Below are positions 18,801 to 28,719 of a stretch of 28,719 bases of DNA, piece after piece. Positions within the stretch are counted from its first letter, which is position 1, and each line of letters starts with the position of its first letter. The position numbers and the translations under genes are program-made. The notes below the pieces were generated by a model. That model ran no database searches. It was not told the DNA's origin and saw nothing but the letters and a program-made list of their open reading frames with translations. The stretch comes from Chara braunii (Eukaryota > Streptophyta > Charophyceae > Charales > Characeae). The stretch spans positions 1,534,993 to 1,563,711 of the forward strand of contig BFEA01000192.1 of NCBI GenBank assembly GCA_003427395.1, written 5' to 3'.

Positions 18801-20611
18801 GGCAGCCAACAATCGTTTCCCACAGTCTGTAGCAGTTTATCGCTTGGATACAACATTTGCAGCCTCGTCCTCCACCGGCTATCTTCACAGTGCAAGACGT
18901 GGCCCCGAAGGCATAATCCCGATCATTTCATAGCAAGACAACAACAACTGTCGGGGGTGATAGGACGATCAGACCAGCAGATCGGCAATCATGGGGCAGG
19001 GCACAAGGTATCAGCAGCAAGACCACCAACCCACCGAGCCACGGAGTCACTCCGACAATATCCGTCACCACTTGCATGCAATACAAACATTCTGAACTGA
19101 GCGACCCTTATCCCGGTGACTGTCTCTCACCGCTGGGTCCGATGGAGTGGTAATGAGTCAGCCACAGGTAAGTCTTCAAGCCCACGGCTCCTCCTTGTCA
19201 CTTTAATTGCTTGGACTATCAAATTCAAAGTGGATCCGTCGTTCAAGCCCGGAGCCACTCGCTACCTTCTCTCAAGCTGGTCTCACCACGAGATCGAGTA
19301 AGCTTCCCGTTAGCCCACACAGATGATCACTGTCTTCCCAAAGTCGTTGGTACGGAGTATGGTCACTTCCTTCGATAATCTGGGGCCGAACGAACCTCCT
19401 TCCAAAAGGCAGTCGAGTACGTCGCCTGCATTTACATGCGCAACTCAACCCCGTAGCTCAGCTTTCGCTTCGTCTCGCCGTGCCACCACTCTAAGGTAGG
19501 TACCCGTCCTCTCTCTCTTGCGCACGCAAGTACACACTCCTCGATAAGCTTTTGACTCACCCTAGCCTCATGCTCTTCTCGCTGGTCACATGAGCAGCGC
19601 ACCATAAAGCAGGTATGTCTTCAACTCCAAGGTCGATCTCTTCATACTACTCTTCTCCTTTTCCATCCGCATGCCCCTATCACTCCATTCGCTTCCTCAC
19701 TACCTCCTTTCCCAACTTCACCATGGCCACTGCGCAGCCCTCAACACTCAACCTGCTGTAAATACTTCTCAATCATCATGTCTAGGAATCTTACTCACGA
19801 TGGCCGGGAACCCCCGCATGGAGCTTTGAATCGCCCGATTTCATTAGGAATCGAGTGAGTTTCACGATTAGGAATCGAGTGAGTTTCACGACTTGAGCTC
19901 CGCCATATCCAGCCTCGCTTGACTCCGACCCCGAACACACCCTGACACTATTATCGGCCCGGTTCACCCACTACTCCACTGCCGGTACGGTACCTGTATT
20001 GCGCTCGCCATTCCGCTGCCCTGCGCTTGCTACTCCGCTGGTCCGCCTCTACTCCCCGACTAGATAGCACTTAGCGCAGCAGCTTGCCCGATGAGTGCAA
20101 CTTCTGATGGAAACTAGCTGTCGGGCGACTCGAGTAGTCTTCCGCCCCTCCTTCCAAACTCGTTGCCGGTTTGCCTGCTACCACCTCGAGCTCGACAGAC
20201 CTTTGTCACACACTGCGCTGTGGTAGCGCTTTCGCACAGCTTACGCAGGGACGAATCACCAGCCCGGTGCAGCGCCTTGATTTATACTACTATTGGGTAC
20301 CGACCTGCCCACTTCCTATCGGGTCCGGAGTACCTGCAGTCCCACACGGCACCTGCTGACTGGACTTGAGAGAACCGGGACTTGGTTCTGCTGACACAAC
20401 ACAAGCGGACCCCCACCCCTTGTCGATCACTTTGACATGTCATCAGCCTTCTCGTTCAGTCACTTCGGGGCTGGTCAACCTCTCCGGTACGGCAGCCCTG
20501 TGACTTCGGCCCTTCGGCTACAGTAGCTACGACCTTGATCCTTCGGTCTGCAGCAGCCCCAGGCTACGCCGCAAGTCACTGACTCAAAGCACACCGGGGT
20601 GAACAAGCAAC
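18801..20611. other. No gene recognised; C-rich sequence with a 24-bp tandem duplication
   Basis: The stretch 19843-19866 is repeated exactly at 19867-19890. It contains AATCGAGTGAG, the complement of which (CTCACTCGATT) recurs in the hairpins at 26975-27366. A GCGCT(C/T)GC(C/T)A(C/T)TCCGCTG word occurs twice near 20000-20040. No coding region is supported. Confidence 0.55.
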
Positions 20612-20615
20612 AAAA

Positions 20616-20660
<45 letters not shown>

Positions 20661-21360
20661 TAAAAATAATAAAATAAAATAATTGATGTAGACAAATCGG
20701 ACCAGCGTTCAGCGCAAGGGCATGTAACCGGGACTCCCCCGAAAAAACTAAGGGGGATAGTCCCGCGAGACCCTCAACCCCTCAGTCCCTTCCAAGCTCC
20801 AACGCTCCTATGCCGCCCCCCGCTGGCCTCAATCCTCGTACCTTTGCAGCAATAGTCCAGTGTCGTAACCTATAGGGCTAAGCCCAAGCCTGAGACAAAC
20901 AGCCGCCGAAACCCATATAAAGTGGTGTGGTGCCGCATCCATGCCCAAGAACAAGCCTGGTCTTTATCCCCACCACCGACCGAGCGTATCACCACTAAAC
21001 TCCCGCCCCAGCTTGTGCCGAACCGTGCCATAATCACCATAAGTGCCGCCCCACTAGGCAAAGCTACCGCCGATCAAACGCACCGGTCAAACAAAACGCA
21101 AACCTTCCAATTTCTATTATACTTAAATAGTCCAAAACTTTTATGCCGCTCAACTTATGCAAGTCATCACCATTCAACCCAAAGGTAAAAGATCACCCGC
21201 GCGTTTTGAACTTACACGCTCACACACCCTCTATCCTAGCCAATGTAGGTTACAAATGTGGCCACGCCTCGCATGGAACACTCCGATTTTAATCCAAACT
21301 TATTTTCTGTCACTTGCAAAACCCAGGACGGATACCCTTGTAAGGGTATTCGGGCCTACA
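20612..21360 (-). mobile_element. TGTCG-palindrome repeat, copy C (full unit)
   Basis: On the minus strand it starts TGTAGGCCC at 21360, followed by the palindrome (21329-21352) and TTTTGCAAGTGACAGAAAAT. A hairpin with a GCGTGT/ACGCGC stem around an AAGTTCAAA loop lies near 21196-21216. A tRNA-like head follows: an A-box-like TAGCCCTATAGG from 20880 and a B-like GGATTGAGGCC 45 nt later. The strong hairpin GGGACT/AGTCCC lies near 20731-20765, and the unit ends in an (ATT)n-type tail at 20614-20683. It is homologous along its length to 22101-23236. No protein is encoded. Confidence 0.65.
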
Positions 21361-22100
21361 GCGTTCCCTTCCCTTGGCTTTTCTACCCTGCTTCCCAGCC
21401 GCGCCTACGCCCGCAGTGAGCTCCGCTGACCTAGTTCGTTGCTGCCCTTCCTAACCCGACTGCATCCAACAACTGTTTCCCGACGGCTCCTATCGCTTCC
21501 TCTTTTGTTGAGGCATCAGTCGACACAGTCGGTCCGCTGTCCCCTTAGTGTGACAGCTTCCCCCGCCGTTCATAGAGGGAGGGGACCGAAGGGGAGGCAC
21601 AATGACTGGCCCATTGGACAAGCTCGACTCTGATGCCTACCGGTTGACCCCCGACCGGTACCACCCACCTACCTACAGCCTGTATCGCCCTTGCTGGTGG
21701 GCGCTGCTCCCACATGTTCCTTCGTTGGAGGCTTGGGCACGAACGTGATTGCTGTGGGGCCCCCCATAATACTATAAGAGGGAGGGGGCTTTGTCGCAGT
21801 CACTAACACCGTTGTAGCTATACTTCAGGCAACTCCTCTGAGCACAACGCACCTCCACGCGACCTCATCGAACCCAAAACACATGTCATATACATCCCGC
21901 GTTACCAACCCCCTAATCCCCAAGTGTAATTACAAACCCAACCCCAACTGCGCCTTGTTCTTAGTCTCGGCGTGGTAGAGGACTTTTGCCAACATCCCGA
22001 ACGTGTGGACGCGTTCGAACGAGGCACGCACTTAAGGTCCTCGACTATCGTGGCGGCCTCTAAATCCAATGCCGCGTCTGAGTCAAAGGACGCTTATGCC
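21361..22100. other. No gene recognised
   Basis: Mixed sequence between repeat copies C and D, with no similarity noticed and no convincing open frame. Confidence 0.5.
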
Positions 22101-23236
22101 TAAATAATAAAAATAACAATAAAAATATATAAACTTTTAATCGTCAAAATACGGCGAGGGAGGGAAAAAGAGGTCGGTAGTGCCGTTCTGACCCTGCCAA
22201 CGGCAAAACCGACGAGGATAGCCCTGCCGGGCCCTCAACCCCTCGGTCCCTTCGCGCCACTCTGATATCCCCTTGTCGTCGTCTCCCGACCTCGATCCTT
22301 GAATCTTTCTAATAAGTGCGGTGTCGTAACCAATACTGCTAGGCCCAAGTCTGGGTCAGGCTTTAATGAACCCTTAAATGAAGCGATACTGTGCAATGCG
22401 CAGACCTACCGAATCGCTTTCAACACTCATGTTACTGTCAACGCCGCCCTTTGCACGTATGCACAAACCATAGGCAAGTACACGAGAGAAGGTTAACAAC
22501 AATCGTATTTTTCATCACCACTTCAAGACACCCTTCACCACTTTAGGATGCAGCCTGCCTAAACAGGTGGTTTTCAGGGTCTTCGGACCTTTCACCGCTT
22601 CAAGACTGTTCAGGTCTGAAAATCATGAATGGTCTTGAAGTGGTGAAAGCGACGAAGACCCTGAAAACCACTTGTTTAGCAGGCTGCATCCTCGAGTGGT
22701 GAAGGGTGGTTTTCATGGTCTTCCGACCTTTCACCACTTTAGGACCATTCAAGATTTTCAGACTGCTCAAAACTCTCACTTGACCACTTCAGGACACCCT
22801 TCACCACTTCAGGATGCAGCCTGCCTAAATAGGTGTTTTTCAGGGTCTTCGGACCTTTCACCACTTCATGACCATTCAAGATTTTCAGACTGCCAAAAAC
22901 TCTCACTTCATAATTTTCATTCCTGAATTTTCAGCTACCCGATAACCGCTTGTGAAACACACTGGTCAAAGAGACGGGATCTTTTTAATCTTAACTTAAT
23001 CAGGACTAAACATCAGGCCGGCGATCCCGCCCGCTCTTCAGTCACCAATAATTAAAAATCACGCGCGGCTCAAAGCTTGCGCGCCCACACACCCTCAACC
23101 CTAGCCAATCATCCTGACAGCGCAGATTACAGACGCAGCCGTGCCTAGCGTGAAATACTTAGTCTTTAAACCAACTTATTTTCTGTCACTTGCAAAAACC
23201 AGGGCGGATACCCTTATAAGGGTATTCGCAACGACA
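22101..23236 (-). mobile_element. TGTCG-palindrome repeat, copy D, carrying a 430-bp insertion
   Basis: On the minus strand it starts TGTCGTTGCG at 23236, followed by the palindrome (23204-23229) and TTTTTGCAAGTGACAGAAAA. An A-box-like TAGCAGTATTGG from 22341 and a B-like GGATCGAGGTC 43 nt later form the tRNA-like head, and an A/T-rich tail lies at 22101-22150. It aligns to copy C once 22505-22930 is removed. Around an AAG(T/C)TT core near 23055-23078, its stem is C/G-richer than in copy C. Confidence 0.65.
22505..22930. repeat. Fold-back and direct repeat block inserted in copy D
   Basis: Arms 22531-22607 and 22632-22706 are a near-perfect inverted repeat with a loop of about 24 nt. Partial direct copies follow at about 22707-22790 and 22795-22915. 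Shared words include AGGATGCAGCCTGC, CAGGGTCTTC and ACCTTTCACCACTT. The block is absent from copy C, so it arose or inserted after the two diverged. Confidence 0.85.
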
Positions 23237-23239
23237 GGT

Positions 23240-25290
23240 TACCGGACCATATTAAGCGACGTCTCCGTCACTTCGCAGAATCAAGAAGCTATAAATCTAT
23301 TCATAATTTCAAATGCCGACGAGAAAGGAACCAATCCGATCAGCCGACAGACTCAGGTTCGAGGCCTCCATCAATCCATTCCAATCACAACTTTATGCTG
23401 CCAGAATTTCAACCTGGGTCTCCATTGTCCTGACATTAGGACAGTGGGATACTCACCATTATACTACAACATAAATCTTAAATGGATTTCTCAACTGTCC
23501 TTTCCCCTTTGTCCTAGACAAACGTCGGCTTCTCGTTAGGTGTCTCTAGTTTCTACCCTGTAAGAAGGGTCATAACCAGGGACGCAGGCCCTAACAAAGA
23601 CCTTTTGAAGACATTTTTTCCCTCCTTCAACAATTTTTACAATCAAGCATATATATACACACAAATCTCATCATAAACTCTTCCTGCAGTCCAGTACAGG
23701 AAGGTCATGTCTCCATCCTGACCCACCATAGTCTGGGTGATCGTGTCAGATCGACGACCCACAACATCTGTTATTTTAGCGGTAGTGCCCTCGCAGGTTA
23801 CACCACGATAGACTTTTTCTCTTGATAAGCATTTAATAAGGATTCCAAAAGGCCCGACTCTTATCCCACCCCATCCCGCGGTAGGTAAAACCCTTCTGGG
23901 TGACCACACCCCTTTAAATCTTTACCCCTTCTGGCGAGACGTGGGCCCGCTGTCAGGTTGCGCCAATCAGCAGCCAATACTGAGGGTTGCGCCTCAGTGA
24001 TGTCAGTTATACCCCTAGTTGGGTCTCTCATAAATGCCCCAAAATTATCATAAGTGGTTGGACAGTGTGTCGCAACAATACAGGCCTACTACGGGACTAC
24101 GCAAAGGTCTGTCAGACATAAAAGGCATTTACCAGTTCTTTGTGGGACAACACAGAGAGAACACGACAGCCTCTCCACTATTACAAAACAGTATCACCGT
24201 CAGGTCCGCAAGGTCGTGGTCCCCTCACTTAATCAGAGCAAGAAGACCACACATCCCGAATACATCTCCCAATGAAGCTTTTTGCGACCTTTACAAAAAT
24301 TTCACCAATGGCCAAGCAAAACGTGGTTCTCCTCGTCAAACTTTATCATCGAAAACCAACTTACCATGCCATTGAATCTATTAACCACCCTTCATATGAA
24401 GGAGGTCTCACTCAATAGGTCTCCCAGCCATCCCTCTCTCTCTCGGATGAACTTTCACACGACCTTTCATTAAAACATCTTCCCTCTCTGAAGCTAAGTC
24501 TTCCAATAAGCAAAAGACTGCCTTCTCACAAAAATGCGTCTCTACCATAAAACAACTGAAAATGAGAGACGAACTTATGGGCCCTCATCACAACTGAACA
24601 ATAAACATTTGGTATGGCAAGCATTCGAGTTTCAAATACTCATAAATCCCTTAGGATTCTCACACTTTCACAAAAACAGACTGCACTCCCTATCCTTATA
24701 CTCGGTCCTATCACCTGCCCGTGGGCAGATCACACGAGTACACCGAAGAGTAGACAGTTCACATCCATTCACATTTACGAAATACAAAGCGTACAAGATG
24801 TTCCTCATACATCTTCCACACAAAATCATCATACATCAAGACAAAACCACACGTGTGAGAGCGATTGTGATCGTCATATACAAAGAATAACCTCAAAAAG
24901 TACTCAACTCGAAAGCACACTCAGGGATGAGTCATCTCATCCAAAAACACATAAAATAACCTCGTTTCACGAATTATTCAAAACAACTCAAGTCACCCTC
25001 AATATAGTACATGGTCAATCGTACAAAAGAAATCACTAAAACGAAACTAAAAAATCCACCTATCACTGTCAAAAAGACAGCCTCGGTATACACGTGCTAT
25101 CTCACATGGTCCTAATCTCGATGGACACCCTATGCTGTAATCCCCCATCTGTACACTCAACGTGCTAGGTATTCAAACCTCCTAAAAATGCTAGGACAAA
25201 AATATCAAATGAAATTAGGTATCTGACCTACAAACCAGATCCATCTCATCCTCACCAAACATAATCTAGCGGCATCTCAACCAAAGACGA
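23240..25290. other. No gene recognised
   Basis: Two kilobases of mixed sequence. Open frames exist (for example 24034-24375, which has an ATG), but none shows a domain, a repeat or a recognisable motif. I cannot rule out an unrecognised exon. Confidence 0.45.
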
Positions 25291-25299
25291 ACCAGTCCC

Positions 25300-25715
25300 T
25301 ACTCACTCATCTCCTCCTGGTTCTGCCTGTACAACTAAGCCCTACCCCCATCGGCATATCACTCTACTACCCTACCCTGTCTATCATACATCCTTCCGCC
25401 GCTCTCCATAACCTTCCCTCCAACCATGTCCTTTAAGAACTTAGGACACTGCAAGGCCCTATGCTCCCCATCTTTGCAGAAGAAACAGGTCGGGTCAAAC
25501 GACTTTCTTGGCCTGTTCTTCTTCTGTTGAGCCCCTGGCGACGACGGTGTCTCACTGGCCTCTCTGCCCAGCTCATAGGTCTGAGCTACGTCCATAGGCT
25601 CCTCAGGTCTCACACTCATCTCCTGAGTACTCGGCTCTGCTCGTATTCCAACCCCCTCAGGTCTGTATTCAGGAGTATCCAGCCTTAGTGGCCTACCCTC
25701 AATGACGCCCTCCAT
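25300..25715 (-). pseudogene. Retrotransposon gag fragment with CCHC zinc knuckle
   Basis: From the first in-frame Met (25715), 118 residues are open. They contain a Pro/Glu-rich stretch, a basic KKNRPRK segment (65-71) and a CX2CX4HX4C zinc knuckle, CFFCKDGEHRALQC (residues 77-90; C77, C80, H85, C90). Such knuckles bind the element's RNA in the Gag nucleocapsid of LTR retrotransposons. The same-frame sequence after the first stop (TGA 25359-25361) still reads as gag-like for about 20 codons but meets TAG at 25335-25337 and again at 25299-25301, so it is decayed. Its 5' side is cut four bases upstream of the Met by the TGTCG repeat starting at 25719. The true start is therefore missing, and the Met is only the first one left. 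No protease or reverse transcriptase follows. Confidence 0.8.
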
Positions 25716-25718
25716 CGC

Positions 25719-25775
25719 TGTCGTACCAAATACCCTTACAAGGATATTTGGCGTGCTTTTTGCAAGTCACGCCGG
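25719..25775 (+). mobile_element. TGTCG-palindrome repeat terminus, copy E
   Basis: It starts TGTCGTACC at 25719, has the palindrome at 25726-25751 with outer arms CCAAA/TTTGG, then CTTTTTGCAAGTCAC. Compared with copies B and D (outer arms GCG/CGC), both sides have changed together. The far end of this copy was not identified. Confidence 0.7.
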
Positions 25776-26970
25776 TGCGGCCTTGATCACAGCTGAGTAC
25801 CGCAAGCCGGGTATCGACGGCTAGGTGCAGCCATGCGTGGGTTGGACATGTGTGGCGTCGCGAGCCAGCGGAACGTGCAATATTTTTCTTGGCTTGGTAA
25901 TCGAGTTGAGGCCGGCGTCGGGACCAACACGCTTGGCTTCGCTGCGGTCTGTTGGGCCGTTGTTTGGTGTGAGAGGGTTGAGTGTGACCATGCTCATGGG
26001 ATGCCGAAAAGTAGGGGCCTATGCCTGAGCAGCAGCAGGGGCACTAGGGCGGGGCCGCGAGGTGGCTCCGACCCTTCGTCACTTTGGTTTTCAAAGTCCT
26101 CATTTGAATATTGCTCTTACCACCAAGACCTGTGTTGATACCCGCTGCACGTTGGACCATACCCCGGGTCTGTAGCAGGCCCGCGCCACTGGTATTGTGG
26201 CCGTTGTCTGCGTATGGTATGCCCATTGGGGGCTGAAGGTGGTGACGAGCTCGGTGTGAGTGAAACGGGCAGGAGGAGGCCGTATTGGATCGCCAGTGAT
26301 AACAGCGAGGCACATCGGTGGCCGGACACGGTGATACGGGCGAAAGAGCATCGGACTTGGGTATAGGACCGACAGGCTAGTCGGACCAGGGAGAGCCGGT
26401 TCCCTCCGAATTTTCCCTCAGGCCGGCCGGTGCTATTGGGCAGACCATTGTCTGGTCCCCTCTGAAGTCTCCCTCAGGATAGGTGGGGTTGTTGGACAAC
26501 CTGTCGGTCACGGCGGGGTTCGCTGCTGTAGGAAGCAGTCCGCTGCAATAAGGAGCAGCATTAGCCCAGAAAGGAGGTTGGTCGGCTTCACTTCCCCTCG
26601 ACGCTGAGCGGAGAGCGCAACAGTGGGGCTGAAGTTGGCATGAGCCGGACAAGCACTGAGCAGAGGGGAACAATGACAAACCGAGCGGGCGAACACAGCA
26701 GGGAAGAAGGATGAGGTCAGCAGAGACTGTCTGGCTCCGAACACCGAGCTATACCGGGGGCATTCGGAAGGAGAGGTAGTGAGGGAAGGCAGGGAAAGGA
26801 CGGGCACGACATTAGCCACTATCGAACAGTGGACGAGTGAGGGGCAGCTACGGAGGGCAGAGGGAAGGATGAATGAACCTGGGCGCTAAATCGCGCCAGG
26901 GACATTGAAAAGTTGAGCGTGACAGGAGCAAGCTATGGCGGGCTTGGCGCACGAGGGGCAACTAGATATG
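25776..26970. other. G/C-rich sequence, no gene recognised; short hairpins
   Basis: No protein similarity seen. Perfect short hairpins include CCGAC-AGGCTA-GTCGG near 26368, CAGAC-CATT-GTCTG near 26440, GGTTGT-TGG-ACAACC near 26486, and CTGCT/AGCAG and GCTGC/GCAGC near 26523-26566. This may be the body of repeat copy E, but I could not align it to the other copies. Confidence 0.5.
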
Positions 26971-26974
26971 CTCG

Positions 26975-27366
26975 ACTCACTCAATTCTTAGCAGAATCGA
27001 GCAAGTAGAAGGGCGATTCTGGGCTTTTAAGCCCGAGCGAATTTGAATCCGGGCTTAGTCTTAGATTTAAGTTGGTATTGGAGGGGTTAAACGGGAAAGT
27101 GAGTGTGCGGACATGGCGGAAGGAGGAGTGACGTGACAACAAGATTCACATTACTTGCTCGATTCTTGACAGAATCGAGCGAAGTAAAGGGCGATTCCAT
27201 GGTTTTGGAGAAGGGCGAGAAGGATGGCGGGGCTAGATTTGGGAGTAGGTTAGTAGGTTAGTTGGTGTGAGCAAATGTGACTGCGTGGAGCCATGGCGGG
27301 ACACGTGAAGATGGCAGAACGGAAAAATGGATAACTCACTCGATTCTCCCCAAAATCGAGCAAGTG
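26975..27366. repeat. Three related hairpins around GATTCT/AGAATC
   Basis: Hairpins at 26975-27006, 27153-27185 and 27334-27366, about 180 bp apart. The middle one has arms ACTTGCTCGATTCT and AGAATCGAGCGAAGT with one bulge. The first two are followed by AAGGGCGATTC. Related words occur inverted at 19836-19890. Confidence 0.75.
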
Positions 27367-27369
27367 AAG

Positions 27370-28250
27370 GTGCGAAATAGGGGGTTTGGCAGGCTACGAA
27401 TCAAGTGGCAGGGGTAAGTTTTGCGTTAGATTAACGGTTTGGCTGGTATGGGATGTATGAGTTGCGTGGTGTGAATAATGGGGATTTCGACAAACAGGAT
27501 TTTGATCATTCGTTCTCTTTCAAATGGGTGAACACATGTAAGGAGACAAGTATTGAAGGGAGTGGCGTAGGGGGGTGACGTACTTACATGACGAAACCTC
27601 CGCGGAAGTAAGGCACGCATGATTGTTGAAGTCATGCCACGAACGAGGCTAAAGCAAATGCACCTGACTGAGAGTTCGGCCAGGTGCATATAGTCGTTCC
27701 TCTTTTTTGCCCTTCGAAGTTCTTATGCAAGAGAGTAAAGCGTCGGGTTGGAAACTTACCTGTCGGTCGATGTGGAAGTAGCCTCTCTCTGTCTCTCTCT
27801 GCGCGTGTGGCTGAAAATTAGTATATACTTCCGTGATTGGTCGAAAAATTCAGTGTATTGTCTCTCATCCTATCGATGGGAATGGCCCCTGTCTGTCTCT
27901 CGGCGTAAGTGGCTGGAAGGCGGAGCATCTTTTCTTGATCTAGCGGACGATTCACTCTCTATCCTTTCTCGGGCAAGCCTGCGGAAGAAAGATTGGAGAG
28001 ATGACATAGAAGGAATAAGAAGAGAAAAGGTGAAAGGAAGAGATTCGGATACGTATTTGGTCGTGGCGACGACCTACATGGTCGATGGTTGGAAGTACTA
28101 CGTCTGTGCCGTTGACGTCAGCAGATCTTCTTACCAGAATAAAAGCGGAAGATTCATTTCGGATTGTTTGTTGTATCAGTGGAGGGGTTCATAAGTCTTG
28201 GGCATGGTGCTGATGGCCAGATCACGGGCAAGGGGCGTGGCGGCTGCAGC
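27370..28250. other. No gene recognised
   Basis: An open frame of about 148 codons (27748-28194) lacks a usable ATG near its start and shows no domain, so I do not call it. CTCTCTGTCTCTCT-type words near 27785 and 27890 mark a weak duplication. Confidence 0.5.
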
Positions 28251-28251
28251 T

Positions 28252-28253
<2 letters not shown>

Positions 28254-28296
<43 letters not shown>
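28254..28296. repeat. (GA)n microsatellite
   Basis: An uninterrupted GA dinucleotide tract of about 43 bp. Confidence 0.95.
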
Positions 28297-28297
<1 letters not shown>

Positions 28298-28332
28298 AAC
28301 ATAAAAATTATGGGAAATTTTCATTAAGTTTT

Positions 28333-28500
28333 CAACTTGCTCACAAGTTGGAACCAACATTGGAATTACGTGAAATGATGTGGCCAATCGTTTAGGAGGG
28401 TCGGGTCCATGTTTCCAACCGCTTACCAACAGGCGGCCTACATGTTATCAACATGTGATCAACGTTGGTCCAACATGTTTCCAACATGTGTGTGTTGGAA
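28333..28500. repeat. Cluster of CAACATGT palindromic words
   Basis: CAACTTG/CAAGTTG form a hairpin at 28333-28350, and ACATGTT-ATC-AACATGT lies at 28440-28456. CCAACATGT is then directly repeated twice near 28470-28490. CCAAC and GTTGG words alternate throughout. Confidence 0.7.
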
Positions 28501-28530
28501 AATTTTTTGTCTTAAGTTCCCAGCATTGTA

Positions 28531-28600
28531 GTTCACTACTGCGTGGAAACGGTGGCGCTAACGACCTGTTTTCACCTTTTTGTGGCCCGCAGTAGTGAAC
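28531..28600. repeat. Perfect 13-bp inverted repeat, 44-nt loop
   Basis: GTTCACTACTGCG (28531-28543) is exactly complementary to CGCAGTAGTGAAC (28588-28600). No flanking duplication is present, so transposon ends are not supported. Confidence 0.85.
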
Positions 28601-28694
28601 CGTGATGTTTTTCACGGACACCTTGATGTTGTGGAGGCGCGGGGTCACGGTCATGGATTGGCGAGATATATACCGAGACTGTGGGATTGGTAGG

Positions 28695-28719
28695 AAAAAA
28701 AAAAAAAAAAAAAAAAAAA
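28695..28719. repeat. Terminal A run
   Basis: The window ends in about 25 A residues. It may be a poly-A tail of a retroposon or the point where assembly stopped. Confidence 0.8.

Noticed and set aside
18561-19100. Gln-rich protein
   Set aside because: A CAG/CAA minisatellite without an ATG start or domain.
23643-23909. Small minus-strand protein
   Set aside because: It opens at GTG, has no recognisable motif and no supporting context.
27748-28194. 148-codon open frame
   Set aside because: It opens at TTG with no nearby ATG, its first half is CT-rich duplicated sequence, and no domain is recognised. An unrecognised exon remains possible.

Overview
Repeat-dominated eukaryotic nuclear DNA. 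I see no intact host gene, rRNA or functional tRNA. The only protein traces I recognise are two decayed retroelement fragments: a Ty3/gypsy-type reverse transcriptase (8522-9364, minus) and a gag zinc knuckle (25300-25715, minus). Long CA/CT/GAA microsatellites, a runs-of-N scaffold gap and the style of the gypsy fragments suggest a large, repeat-rich genome of the green lineage. A charophyte such as Chara is my best guess, from general resemblance only.

Layout: 1-1160, nested microsatellites, a 45-bp tandem repeat and a long inverted repeat. 1309-1676, a SINE-like element with canonical pol III A and B boxes (minus). 2361-2902, a non-autonomous hAT element with exact 12-bp terminal inverted repeats and an 8-bp target duplication. 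3698-4235 and 9345-9750, two copies of a dispersed repeat. 5575-6030, a 68-bp hairpin array. 7510-8521, a repeat inserted into the reverse transcriptase. 10740-11049, an N gap flanked by an exact 93-bp duplication. 11143-13510, an 83-bp hairpin satellite of about 28 copies. 14689-15380 and about 16980-18132, two related blocks, each a hairpin array followed by a TATA-containing segment. 20612-21360 and 22101-23236, two more copies of the repeat seen at 7510-8521. 25300-25715, gag interrupted by another terminus of that repeat. 25770-28719, unassigned sequence with scattered hairpins and a terminal poly-A run.

The most unusual signal is architectural. Several repeat families are arrays of hairpins in which the core is conserved between copies, while the flanking arms differ from copy to copy yet stay complementary within each copy. 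This is clearest at 17059-17859, and recurs at 14941-15112, 5575-6030, 11230-13480, and in the outer arms of a TACCCTTACAAGGGTA-type palindrome that marks five repeat termini starting TGTCG or TGTAG. Either structure is selected (in RNA or single-stranded DNA), or the arms are continually re-matched by template switching across the quasi-palindrome. I cannot tell which from the sequence alone.
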